DNA of 64,000 bases from an uncultured Eubacteriales bacterium (GTDB taxonomy: Bacteria; Bacillota; Clostridia; Christensenellales; CAG-138). The notes below the pieces were generated by a model. The model did not search any database. It worked only from the letters and a program-made list of their open reading frames with translations, and had not been told where the DNA came from. A program made the position numbers and the translations under genes. The stretch covers positions 1-64,000 of the forward strand of contig CADCJW010000006.1 in NCBI GenBank assembly GCA_902801845.1, given 5' to 3'. Of the stretch, positions 55,144-63,066 are shown piece by piece. Position 1 is the stretch's first letter; every line of letters starts with the position of its first letter.

Positions 55144-55815
55144 ATGGCAAACAGCAAGGTGACCATGATCCAGAAGGGGTTTGTCCGATACACGAAGGAA
55201 CGGTATCCCAAGGAGGCGGATGTCATCCTCCGGCGAGCGGAGGAGCTGTACCCCATCCTCCATGCCAAGGCCCCGGACATCGGCGGAGCGGAGAATCTGA
55301 TGGCATACAACCTGGATCTGATGATCCTGGCGGCCTCCTTCTACGAGGCATCGGACCACCGCATTGACGGGGCGGCCATCCTAGAGATCTCCCGGGACAT
55401 GGCCCGTCGGTACGGCGTTGTGAAAAAACTGGTGAACCTGAACCGGCCCTGGCAGATGAAGCTCTTTCGGTCCATCCTCTACAAGCGCTACACCCCCTAT
55501 GCGAAGTTGGTGGAGGAGAAGGTATCCCAGGGCCAGTGGGGCAACACCTGGCGGGTGCGGATCAACCCCCGGAACACCGACGAGGGCCTGTGCTTTGAAT
55601 TGGTGGGCTGCCCTCTGGCGGACTTCGCGAAAGCCAACGGCTACGAGGACCTGCTGCCCTACATGTGTGCCTCGGACCACATGCTGGCGGAGCTCATGCA
55701 CGCCAAGCTCATCCGGACCCACACCTGCGCCACGGGGGGCGAGAGCTGCGATTATTGGTACGTGGCGGACAGGAGCGACACGGCCAAAGCCTATGCCGAC
55801 GTGAAGATGGTGTAG
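55144..55815 (+). CDS. ATC-hydrolase-family protein (second paralogue)
   Basis: 223 residues. The conserved C-terminal part (CFELVGCPLADFAKANGYEDLLPYMCASDHMLAELMHAKLIRTHTCATGGESCDYWYV) follows the same order of Cys and Asp residues as the protein at 51929-52573, with a different N-terminus. AGGAGG precedes the ATG. Last gene of the operon; a terminator follows. Confidence 0.8.
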   Translation: MANSKVTMIQKGFVRYTKERYPKEADVILRRAEELYPILHAKAPDIGGAENLMAYNLDLMILAASFYEASDHRIDGAAILEISRDMARRYGVVKKLVNLNRPWQMKLFRSILYKRYTPYAKLVEEKVSQGQWGNTWRVRINPRNTDEGLCFELVGCPLADFAKANGYEDLLPYMCASDHMLAELMHAKLIRTHTCATGGESCDYWYVADRSDTAKAYADVKMV

Positions 55816-55829
55816 AACAAGCATACAAG

Positions 55830-55870
55830 AACAGCAGCTGACCTATAAAAGCCAGCTGCTGTTTCTGTTT
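55830..55870. terminator. Terminator between convergent operons
   Basis: ACAGCAGCTG pairs with CAGCTGCTGT over an A/T-rich loop; T-rich tail on the + strand. Confidence 0.8.
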
Positions 55871-55876
55871 AGTAGA

Positions 55877-56692
55877 TCACTTCTTTTTCACGGGATAGCA
55901 GATCTCCGTCACGAACTGGTCCGGGTCCTGCGTTTCGTGGGGGCTCACGTGATAGATGTTGAACATGGGACCGGCCGGCTCGTACCCGTTGGCCTCCATC
56001 CAGGCGATGACCGCGGCGTATACGTCCACGATCTTATCATAGCTGCCCTGATAGGTGCAGCTGGCCACGGTGACCTCCGGTAGGGTCAGGAACTGCACGT
56101 GCTCCGTATCCGGATAGCTGCCCTTCACGGTCTTCCAGGCCATCATCTCCACGTTCTCTTCCTTATATTCCCCGTCGAGATAGGTCACCGCACACAGGCA
56201 GGGGTCCGCCTCCACCAGCTTAAGAGGCGCGGTCTCCGACATCAGCGTGCTCCAGATCATCCCCTCGTCCTCATAGCGGGGCAGGGTCATCTGTACGGTG
56301 GCGGCATAGCGGGCGGGGATCGTTTTGACAGTCACGTTGTAACTCATGTTTTCTTCCTTTCTCAGCCTTTTTTGGGCTGCGTCCAGAAGCGTCAGCTTGT
56401 GCGCCGTTTCCTGAGACAGGGCCTCCAGCTCCTTCCGCCGGGCGGAAAAGAACCGATTCAATTTTTTCCGGTCGTCATAGACTTCAAGGATCCTGACGAT
56501 ATCCGCCAGAGAAAAGCCCATATCCCTCAGCGCGGCGATGCGGCCCGCTGTGGGGAGTTGATCCTCTCTATAGTATCGGTAATCCGTGAAGCGGTCGACT
56601 TGAGCGGGTTTCAAAAGGCCGATCTCATCGTAGTGCCGGAGCATGCGGACGCTGATCCTGGACAGCTTTGAAAATTCTCCGATCTTCAACAT
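55877..56692 (-). CDS. MerR-family regulator with GyrI-like effector domain
   Basis: 271 residues. The MerR helix-turn-helix is MLKIGEFSKLSRISVRMLRHYDEIGLLKPA, then a coiled-coil linker, then from about residue 115 a GyrI-like small-molecule-binding domain (YNVTVKTIPARYAATVQM, and a C-terminal YHVSPHETQDPDQFVTEICYPVKK). This is the BmrR-like layout, sensing hydrophobic compounds. It lies alone, with a 19-bp-spacer promoter of the MerR type. Confidence 0.92.
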   Translation of the reverse strand: MLKIGEFSKLSRISVRMLRHYDEIGLLKPAQVDRFTDYRYYREDQLPTAGRIAALRDMGFSLADIVRILEVYDDRKKLNRFFSARRKELEALSQETAHKLTLLDAAQKRLRKEENMSYNVTVKTIPARYAATVQMTLPRYEDEGMIWSTLMSETAPLKLVEADPCLCAVTYLDGEYKEENVEMMAWKTVKGSYPDTEHVQFLTLPEVTVASCTYQGSYDKIVDVYAAVIAWMEANGYEPAGPMFNIYHVSPHETQDPDQFVTEICYPVKKK

Positions 56693-56733
56693 GGGGTACC
56701 TCCTGCGGTCGGGTTCCGTTTGAGCTCAGGTCC

Positions 56734-56764
56734 ACTATACTGCCTGACACAGTGTGAGAGTCAA
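56734..56764 (-). promoter_or_regulatory. MerR-type autoregulated promoter
   Basis: On the - strand TTGACT and TATAGT are 19 bases apart, the overlong spacing that MerR proteins correct by DNA distortion; a dyad (TCACAC-T-GTGTCA) lies inside the spacer. Confidence 0.85.
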
Positions 56765-56803
56765 TAGGGCTTCGGCGCATTATTTTCATTCCTGTCCCGC
56801 CGA

Positions 56804-56831
56804 CGAAAAAAGCCTGCCCGACTGGCAGGCA
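56804..56831 (-). terminator. Terminator of the second DtxR-family gene
   Basis: On the - strand GCCTGCC/GGGCAGGC stem followed by TTTTTT. Confidence 0.88.
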
Positions 56832-56861
56832 AGCTACAAAAAGAATGCATGGAAAATAAGC

Positions 56862-57230
56862 TCAGCGATACTGCCGGGCGTGCCGGCGGATGGCGTCGAA
56901 GGTCTCTTCGCTGAGGTCGTGCTCGATCTCGCAGGCGTCCCGCCGGGCTGTGTCGGGGCTGACGCCCAGGCCCATGAGGAGCTCGGTGAGGAGCTTATGG
57001 CGCTCGTACATGCGCTCCGCGATCTCGAGCCCCGGTGGGAGCAGCACGATCATGCCCGCCGGGTCCAGGGAAATATAGCCGCTCTCCCGGAGGCGCTTGG
57101 TGGCATAGCTGACGCTGGGCTTGGTCACCCCCAGCTTCTCCGCCACGTCGATGGAACGGATATAGCCCCGCTCTTCCTTCAGCATGAGCATGGCTTCCAG
57201 ATAATCTTCTGCTGATTTATGTATGGTCAT
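56862..57230 (-). CDS. DtxR/MntR-family regulator facing feoAAB
   Basis: 122 residues; start at 57230 behind GGGGTGACG. The winged helix is SAEDYLEAMLMLKEERGYIRSIDVAEKLGVTKPSVSYATKRLRESGYI, and the metal-site region has HKLLTELLMGLGVSPDTARRDACEIEHDLSEETF. Two-domain form without SH3. About half of its residues look similar in position to the regulator at 51325. It is divergent from feoA and probably controls iron uptake. Confidence 0.9.
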   Translation of the reverse strand: MTIHKSAEDYLEAMLMLKEERGYIRSIDVAEKLGVTKPSVSYATKRLRESGYISLDPAGMIVLLPPGLEIAERMYERHKLLTELLMGLGVSPDTARRDACEIEHDLSEETFDAIRRHARQYR

Positions 57231-57305
57231 AGTCGTCACCCCATGTAAGGATACCATCCTCAAGGAAAAAAAGCAAGGAAAACCGGATCCCCCACAGGTT
57301 AGTGG

Positions 57306-57334
57306 TTGACAACTATAGTTAAAGGTGCTAAACT
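57306..57334 (+). promoter_or_regulatory. Promoter of the feo operon
   Basis: TTGACA (57306-57311), 17-base spacer, TAAACT (57329-57334). A degenerate operator AGTTAAAGGTGCTAAACT covers 57317-57334. Confidence 0.78.
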
Positions 57335-57341
57335 ACGTGCA

Positions 57342-57359
57342 GGTTAGCGGCCACTAACC
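57342..57359. promoter_or_regulatory. DtxR-type operator of the feo operon
   Basis: GGTTAGCGGCCACTAACC is an 18-bp palindrome at the expected start of transcription; a weaker site GGTTAGAGATGTTTAACA follows at 57376-57393, and ATGGGCC/GGCCCAT (57366-57419) flank that site as a possible hairpin. Confidence 0.8.
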
Positions 57360-57427
57360 CTTTTTATGGGCCATGGGTTAGAGATGTTTAACAGCCGCGA
57401 ACGGCCCATGAGAGAGGGGGAAAAGGC

Positions 57428-57640
57428 ATGATGCCACTGGTTCTGGCGGATATGGGCGAGGAAGCCGTCATCAAGCGCGTGGGCGGAAGCCCCGAGATGA
57501 AGAAGCACCTGGAGGATATGGGCTTCGTGGCGGGCGGCGTAGTCACGGTATTGAACACCATCGGCGGGAATCTGATCGTCAAGATCAAGGAATCCCGGGT
57601 GGCCATCAGCAAGGAGATGGCCGGCAAGATCATGATTTGA
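57428..57640 (+). CDS. feoA: FeoA-family protein 1
   Basis: 70 residues with the SH3-like FeoA fold: IKRVGGSPEMKKHLEDMGFVAGGVVTVLNTIGGNLIVKIKESRVAISKEMAGKIMI. FeoA is a cytosolic partner that supports ferrous iron transport by FeoB. AGGGGG precedes the ATG. First gene of the operon. Confidence 0.9.
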   Translation: MMPLVLADMGEEAVIKRVGGSPEMKKHLEDMGFVAGGVVTVLNTIGGNLIVKIKESRVAISKEMAGKIMI

Positions 57641-57667
57641 TAAAGAGACAGAAAAGGAGAAGCAAGG

Positions 57668-57889
57668 ATGAAAACATTGAGAGACGTTAAGGTCGGCGAC
57701 ACCGTACAGGTCGTCAAACTCCATGGGGAAGGCGCCGTCAAGCGCCGGATCATGGACATGGGCATCACTAAGGGCGTGGAGATCTACGTGCGCAAGCTGG
57801 CCCCCTTGGGGGACCCGGTGGAGGTCAACGTCCGGGGTTACGAGCTTTCGATCCGTAAAGCCGACGCCGAGATGATCGAAGTGGAGTAA
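57668..57889 (+). CDS. feoA: FeoA-family protein 2
   Basis: 73 residues of the same fold: LRDVKVGDTVQVVKLHGEGAVKRRIMDMGITKGVEIYVRKLAPLGDPVEVNVRGYELSIRKADAEMIEVE. It is the more canonical FeoA of the two (LAPLGDPVEVNVRGYELSLR-like). Tandem feoA genes before feoB are frequent in Clostridia. AAGGAG lies ahead. Confidence 0.93.
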   Translation: MKTLRDVKVGDTVQVVKLHGEGAVKRRIMDMGITKGVEIYVRKLAPLGDPVEVNVRGYELSIRKADAEMIEVE

Positions 57890-57902
57890 AGGAGTATTCA
57901 AT

Positions 57903-60191
57903 ATGGATAAACAGATTCGCATCGCCCTGGCGGGCAACCCCAACAGCGGCAAAACCACCCTGTTCAACAAGTTGACCGGGTCCAACCAGTTCGTGGGCAA
58001 CTGGCCCGGCGTCACCGTGGAGAAGAAGGAGGGCAAGCTCATCGTGGACAAGGAGATCATCTTGACCGACCTGCCCGGCATCTATTCCCTCTCCCCCTAT
58101 ACTTTGGAGGAAGTGGTGGCCCGGAACTACCTCATCGAGGAAAAGCCGGACGCCATCTTGAACATCGTGGACGCCACCAACCTGGAGCGCAATCTATACC
58201 TCACCACCCAGCTTACCGAGTTGGGCATCCCCGTGGTCATCGCGCTGAACATGATGGACCTGGTCAAAAAAGCCGGGGACAGCATCAACGTGAAGGAGCT
58301 CTCCCGGCAGCTGGGCTGCCGGATCGTGGAGATCTCCGCCCTCAAGGGCGACGGGGTCAAGGAAGCGGCCCTGGCGGCCATCGAGACCGCGAAAAACGGC
58401 AGGACCATTCCCCAGCACAGCTTCTCCGGCCCCGTGGAGCACGCCCTCGCTCACATCGAGGAGGTCACGGTCCACGACCGGCCCGAGGAGCAGCAGCGTT
58501 GGTACGCCATCAAGGTCTTCGAGCGGGACGAGAAGGTCATGGAGCAGCTGAAGATCCCCGCCGACGTGCGCGCCCACATCGAAAAGGACATCGCGGCTGC
58601 CGAGAAGGAGCTGGACGACGACGCGGAGAGCATCATCACCAACGAGCGGTACGTGTACATCGGTCAGATGCTCAAGGGCATCTATAAGAAGAAGGGAAAG
58701 GGACAGCTGTCCGTCTCCGATAAGATCGACAAGATCGTCACCAACCGTATCCTGGCCCTGCCCATCTTCGCCCTGGTCATGTTTTTGGTGTACGCCCTCG
58801 CCATGGGCAAGTCCGTGGCGGACGGCGGCATCGCCATCGGCACCTGGCTCACGGACCTTGCCAACGACGTGCTGGGTGAAGCCTGGCTGAAGGAAGGCTC
58901 CCGGGCAATCCTGGAGGGCTGGGGCGCGGCGCCCTGGCTCATCGGCCTCATCTCCGACGGTATATTGGCCGGCGTGGGCGCGGTGCTGGGCTTCGTGCCC
59001 CAGATGCTGGTCCTGTTCCTCATGCTGTGCCTTCTCGAGGACTGCGGCTACATGGCCCGTATCGCCTTCATCATGGACCGTATCTTCCGCCGCTTCGGCC
59101 TTTCCGGCAAGAGTTTCATCCCCATGCTAGTGGGCACGGGCTGCGGCATCCCCGGCGTCATGGCCTCCCGGACCATTGAAAACGAGCGCGACCGCCGCAT
59201 GACCATCATGACCACCACCTTCATGCCCTGCGGCGCCAAGATGCCCATCATCGGCCTCATCGCCGGCGCCCTCTTCGGCGGCAGCACCTGGATCGCGGTC
59301 TCCGCCTACTTCATCGGCGTGGCGGCCATCGTCATCTCCGGCATCATGCTGAAGAAGACGAAGATGTTTGCCGGCGACCCGGCCCCCTTCGTCATGGAGC
59401 TGCCCAGTTACCACCTGCCCGCCTGGGGGAACGTCCTCAGGGGCACCTGGGAGCGGGGCTGGTCCTTCATCAAGCGGGCCGGCACGGTCATCGTGATTTC
59501 CTCCATCGTCATCTGGTTCCTCACCAGCTTCGGCTCCGTCAACGGCACCTTCGGCATGGTGGACGCCCTCTATGAGGACGATTCCCTCGTGACGGACGAA
59601 TACGTGGCCCAGGTGGCCGATCGCATGGGCATCCCCGAGGACGAGGTGGAGCCCATGGACGATTCCATCCTGGCTCGGGTCGCTCAGCCCGCCTCCGTGG
59701 TCTTCAAGCCCCTGGGCTTCGGCGACTGGAAGCCCACCGCCGCCACGGTCACCGGCTTGGTGGCCAAGGAGGAGGTCGTGGCCAACTTCGGCATCATGTA
59801 CGCCTACGATGACCAGGAGGGCGAGGAAGAGCTGGAGGAGAACGGCGATCAGATCTGGGACAAGGTAGCCGAGGACTTCAACGCCTTCTCGGGCGGTCAC
59901 GGGAAGCTGGCGGCCTTCGCCTTCATGATCTTCAACCTCCTGTGCGCCCCCTGCTTCGCGGCCATGGGCGCCATCAAGCGGGAGATGAACAGCGCCAAGT
60001 GGACCTGGTTCGCCATCGCCTATCAGTGCGGCTTTGCCTGGGTCATGGCCTTCATCGTCTGGCAGGTGGGCCGGCTCTTTGCGGGCGGCATGAACATCGT
60101 GGGCCTCGTCATAGCTCTCGTCATGCTGGGCCTGCTCCTGTGGCAGCTCTTCAAGCCCTATAAGGAAGCGCAGAAACTGACCGTGAAGTGA
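57903..60191 (+). CDS. feoB: Ferrous iron transporter FeoB
   Basis: 762 residues. The N-terminal G domain has G1 GNPNSGKTTLFN, G2 region GNWPGVTVEKKEG, G3 DLPGIYSLSP, and G4 NMMDLVKK; a GDI-like helical domain follows. The membrane part has two Gate motifs, including MLVGTGCGIPGVMASRTIEN (about residues 404-423) and FNLLCAPCFAAMGAIKREM near the C-terminus. An acidic stretch (around EEELEENG) lies between them. It imports Fe(II). Confidence 0.97.
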   Translation: MDKQIRIALAGNPNSGKTTLFNKLTGSNQFVGNWPGVTVEKKEGKLIVDKEIILTDLPGIYSLSPYTLEEVVARNYLIEEKPDAILNIVDATNLERNLYLTTQLTELGIPVVIALNMMDLVKKAGDSINVKELSRQLGCRIVEISALKGDGVKEAALAAIETAKNGRTIPQHSFSGPVEHALAHIEEVTVHDRPEEQQRWYAIKVFERDEKVMEQLKIPADVRAHIEKDIAAAEKELDDDAESIITNERYVYIGQMLKGIYKKKGKGQLSVSDKIDKIVTNRILALPIFALVMFLVYALAMGKSVADGGIAIGTWLTDLANDVLGEAWLKEGSRAILEGWGAAPWLIGLISDGILAGVGAVLGFVPQMLVLFLMLCLLEDCGYMARIAFIMDRIFRRFGLSGKSFIPMLVGTGCGIPGVMASRTIENERDRRMTIMTTTFMPCGAKMPIIGLIAGALFGGSTWIAVSAYFIGVAAIVISGIMLKKTKMFAGDPAPFVMELPSYHLPAWGNVLRGTWERGWSFIKRAGTVIVISSIVIWFLTSFGSVNGTFGMVDALYEDDSLVTDEYVAQVADRMGIPEDEVEPMDDSILARVAQPASVVFKPLGFGDWKPTAATVTGLVAKEEVVANFGIMYAYDDQEGEEELEENGDQIWDKVAEDFNAFSGGHGKLAAFAFMIFNLLCAPCFAAMGAIKREMNSAKWTWFAIAYQCGFAWVMAFIVWQVGRLFAGGMNIVGLVIALVMLGLLLWQLFKPYKEAQKLTVK

Positions 60192-60215
60192 TTCCCCTCA
60201 CTTCTCCCTCCTAAC

Positions 60216-60259
60216 GCAGCGCGGCGAGGACTTTGACCCTCAGCCCCCCGCCGCGCTGC
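60216..60259 (+). other. 11-bp perfect hairpin between feoB and the Cys-rich gene
   Basis: GCAGCGCGGCG pairs fully with CGCCGCGCTGC across a 22-base loop; no T run follows. It may slow or protect the mRNA rather than terminate it. Confidence 0.55.
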
Positions 60260-60284
60260 CCTCTCAAAAAAAGGATGTGATCCT

Positions 60285-60524
60285 ATGATATCCTGGCTTT
60301 TTGCCAATGCTATCAATATAGTTCTCATCGCCGTCATAGTGCTGGTCGTATCCCTGCTGATCCGCAGCATGATCCGCGATCGCCGGACGGGCAAGGCCCC
60401 CTGCGGCGGCAACTGCGCCTCCTGCGGCGCCTGTCATGGCTGCGCTTCCTGCAGCCAATGCGGCACAGCCAAAGGGGTCATAGGGACAGATCAGACAAGC
60501 GGCGTCTCAGGAGACCCCTCCTGA
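60285..60524 (+). CDS. FeoB-associated Cys-rich membrane protein
   Basis: 79 residues: an N-terminal membrane helix (ANAINIVLIAVIVLVVSLLI) then a cysteine-rich tail CGGNCASCGACHGCASCSQC. This matches the FeoB-associated Cys-rich family that follows feoB in many Bacillota; it may bind iron at the membrane. AAAGGATG lies ahead of the ATG, 93 nt after feoB. Confidence 0.9.
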   Translation: MISWLFANAINIVLIAVIVLVVSLLIRSMIRDRRTGKAPCGGNCASCGACHGCASCSQCGTAKGVIGTDQTSGVSGDPS

Positions 60525-60535
60525 TGGAGCGATGA

Positions 60536-60564
60536 AACGGAGGAGGCGACTCCTCCGTTTTGTT
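60536..60564 (+). terminator. Terminator of the feo operon
   Basis: ACGGAGGAG, GCGA loop, CTCCTCCGT followed by TTTGTTG. Confidence 0.85.
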
Positions 60565-60573
60565 GTCATCGGA

Positions 60574-60603
60574 TTGACAGAGGCCGATGCGCTCAAGTAT
60601 ACT
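60574..60603 (+). promoter_or_regulatory. Promoter of the PanE-like/CbiL genes
   Basis: TTGACA, 18-base spacer, TATACT. Confidence 0.82.
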
Positions 60604-60637
60604 TTTAAAACGACAGTGGGAAACGGGAGGATGGACC

Positions 60638-61567
60638 ATGCGGATCCTTGTTTACGGCGCCGGAGTGATCGGCGCCAATCTGGCGGCGGACCTTTTTGCT
60701 TCCGGGAAGGACGTAACCCTTCTGGCGAGAGGCCCGTGGGCGGATACTTTGGAGAAAAACGGCTTGACCGTCAAGCCGGCGTTCTCCCTGCGAAAGAGGA
60801 CGTATCCTATCCCGATCATCCGCGAGCTGAAAAGCGACGATATCTATGACGTGATCTTCGTGGTCATGCGCTTTACCCAGCTGGACGGCGTCATTCCGGC
60901 CCTGCTGAACAATGCGTCGAAGAACGTCGCCCTGATCGGCAACGATCCCTGCGCCCCCGCCTATCGGGAAAAGCTCAAGGGCAAGAACGTCCTGTTCGGG
61001 TTCTACATGGCGGCCGGACACAGGGAACCGGATCGGGTCGTGTCCATCAGCCTAAAGAAGATCACCATCGGCCAGCTCAGGGACGACCCCGCCAACGAGG
61101 TGTTGATCCACAGCATATTCGACGGCACGAAGATCAAGGCGATCTACCAGCCCAACATGGAGGATTATCTTTTGTGCCACGCCGCCTTCGTGACGCCCAT
61201 CGGGTTCGCCTGCTACCACTGTGACGGGGATCTCAAAAAGATCAGCCGGGATAAAGCCTATCTTAACCAGATCATCGACGCGAATATCGAAGGGTACCAG
61301 GCCATCGAAAATGCCGGTCACGAGATCCTGCCCGCCTCCGACAAGGACTATCATAGCGAAAAGTATCGAAAGCTGTGCTACCGGGTCTACCGGATCATGT
61401 GCGCGACGGTCATCGGGAAGGTCTGCGCGTCCGACCACGCCATGAACGCCGTGGAGGAGATGAGCGCGGTGAACGAAGGGCTGAAACGGTTTTTCGACGA
61501 GCACGGGGCCAGCTACCCCACCTATCGGAAGCTGGAAGCGGACGCCCAAGAGCATTTGAAGGGCTGA
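60638..61567 (+). CDS. Ketopantoate reductase (PanE/ApbA) family protein
   Basis: 309 residues; the start at 60638 follows GGGAGG and opens the Rossmann motif MRILVYGAGVIGANLAADL. The remainder has the family outline (VALIGNDP in place of the usual quality segment, and a helical C-terminal domain). The family's substrate residues are not clearly conserved, so a different 2-keto substrate is possible. 29 nt before cbiL on the same strand. Confidence 0.8.
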   Translation: MRILVYGAGVIGANLAADLFASGKDVTLLARGPWADTLEKNGLTVKPAFSLRKRTYPIPIIRELKSDDIYDVIFVVMRFTQLDGVIPALLNNASKNVALIGNDPCAPAYREKLKGKNVLFGFYMAAGHREPDRVVSISLKKITIGQLRDDPANEVLIHSIFDGTKIKAIYQPNMEDYLLCHAAFVTPIGFACYHCDGDLKKISRDKAYLNQIIDANIEGYQAIENAGHEILPASDKDYHSEKYRKLCYRVYRIMCATVIGKVCASDHAMNAVEEMSAVNEGLKRFFDEHGASYPTYRKLEADAQEHLKG

Positions 61568-61596
61568 ACAGAGAACGGGCAGGAAGGGGACAAAGC

Positions 61597-62310
61597 ATGG
61601 GAGGCATTGCATACGGCGTGGGCGTAGGCCCGGGCGATCCGGAGCTGATGACGCAGAAGGCCATCCGGATCATACGGGAGAACCAGGTGATCGCCGTTCC
61701 GGGCAAGGAGGCCAGGGAATCCATCGCGTATAAAATCGCCGTGGCCATGGTGCCGGAACTCGTTCAAAAGGAGCTGGTGCCGATCCCCATGCCCATGGCG
61801 CGGGATCGAAAGCTCCTCCACGGGGAGCATCTCAAGGGTGCTCGCCTGCTGGAGAGCTATCTGGACCAAGGCAAGAACGTGGTCTATCTCACGTTGGGCG
61901 ACCCGTCCGTCTACTGCTCCTTCAGCTATCTACAGCAGATCCTGCTGTCGGACGGGTATGCCGTAGAGACGGTTCCGGGCGTTCCCTCCTTCTGCGCGGC
62001 GGCGGCCCGACTGAACCTGCCCCTGACGGAGTGGGACGAGCCCTTGCACCTGGTGCCCGCCGTCCATGAAACGAGAGGATCGCTCCGGGAGCCCGGCACC
62101 TACGTGCTGATGAAAGCCTCCAGCCGCATGGCGGAAACAAAGGAGCTGCTTCGAAACAGCAAAAAAGAGGTTTTTGCCGTGGAAAACTGCGGCATGGAGA
62201 CGGAAAAAATATACCGTGGCGTGGAGGAGATCCCCGACGATGCCGGTTATTTATCCTTGCTCATCGCCAAGGACCCTGCGGGGAAGGACCATGCTGCATC
62301 CTTTGAGTGA
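61597..62310 (+). CDS. cbiL: Precorrin-2/cobalt-factor II C20-methyltransferase
   Basis: 237 residues of the tetrapyrrole methylase fold: GVGVGPGDPELMTQKAIRII at the N-terminus, VVYLTLGDPSVYCSFSYL (about residue 95) and TVPGVPSFCAAAARL, which are typical of CbiL/CobI. AGGAAGGGG precedes the ATG at 61597. No other cobalamin gene is in the window, so it is either an orphan or the edge of a scattered pathway. Confidence 0.87.
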   Translation: MGGIAYGVGVGPGDPELMTQKAIRIIRENQVIAVPGKEARESIAYKIAVAMVPELVQKELVPIPMPMARDRKLLHGEHLKGARLLESYLDQGKNVVYLTLGDPSVYCSFSYLQQILLSDGYAVETVPGVPSFCAAAARLNLPLTEWDEPLHLVPAVHETRGSLREPGTYVLMKASSRMAETKELLRNSKKEVFAVENCGMETEKIYRGVEEIPDDAGYLSLLIAKDPAGKDHAASFE

Positions 62311-62386
62311 ACCGTAACATCCCCGGACGTGATTTGATTCCGGGTGCTGATTGCTTTTACGGCTTATTTTTATATAGGAGAATAAT

Positions 62387-62905
62387 ATGCGGATCGAAAC
62401 GGAACGATTGCTGATCACGGATTTTCAGGCGGACATGGCCGAGGCCGTGCATAGGAACTCTTTGGACGAGGACAACCGGCGCTTCGTGCCGGACGAGGTC
62501 TTCGAGACGGTGGAGGAGGCCCGGGAGGTGGTGACCTTCCTCATGGGCCGGTATGGCGGGACGGAGGGGCCCTTCGTCCATCCCATTCTCTTGAAGTCCG
62601 GGGAAAATATCGGCTACGTGCAGCTGGTGAAGCTGCCGGAGGGCTGGGAGCTGGGGTACCATGTGGCCAAGGACCATACCAACCGAGGCTACGCCACGGA
62701 GGCCGTGCGGGCCTTTTTGCCGGCCATGGCGGAAAGAATGGGGCTCTCCCAGATCCTCGGCATCTGCCTGGCGGAGAATCACGCCTCCGCCCGGGTGATG
62801 GAAAAGTGCGGCTTCCGACCTTTGTTCCGGGGCGTCGGCCCCTATCAGGGCGCGGAGCGGGAGATCATCAAAAACGTCTGGTCCCCCGAGACGGAAGTGA
62901 AGTGA
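62387..62905 (+). CDS. GNAT-family N-acetyltransferase
   Basis: 172 residues: MRIETERLLITDF at the start, then ELGYHVAKDHTNRGYATEAVRAFL (CoA-binding motif A, with R/GxGxA-type loop) and ICLAENHASARVMEKCGF. It is close to the RimJ/RimL (Acetyltransf_3) group; substrate unknown. TATAGGAG precedes the ATG. Confidence 0.9.
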   Translation: MRIETERLLITDFQADMAEAVHRNSLDEDNRRFVPDEVFETVEEAREVVTFLMGRYGGTEGPFVHPILLKSGENIGYVQLVKLPEGWELGYHVAKDHTNRGYATEAVRAFLPAMAERMGLSQILGICLAENHASARVMEKCGFRPLFRGVGPYQGAEREIIKNVWSPETEVK

Positions 62906-62916
62906 ACCACCTATGG

Positions 62917-62940
62917 AAGCATCCTGCGGGATGCTTTTTG
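62917..62940 (+). terminator. Terminator after the GNAT gene
   Basis: AAGCATCC-TGC-GGGATGCTT followed by TTTTG. Confidence 0.88.
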
Positions 62941-62958
62941 TTTTGGGAAAGAAAAAAC

Positions 62959-62988
62959 TTGCCAAGGCAGGGCGAGGGTCGGTATACT
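62959..62988 (+). promoter_or_regulatory. Promoter of the YfcC-family gene
   Basis: TTGCCA, 18-base spacer, TATACT, 78 nt before the ATG. Confidence 0.75.
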
Positions 62989-63066
62989 GTGGGGGAAGAG
63001 AAGACGTTTAGAAAGGGATGCCCCAAATCGGGCTTGCGCCCCGTATCGGGGAAAGACAGGGGGACT

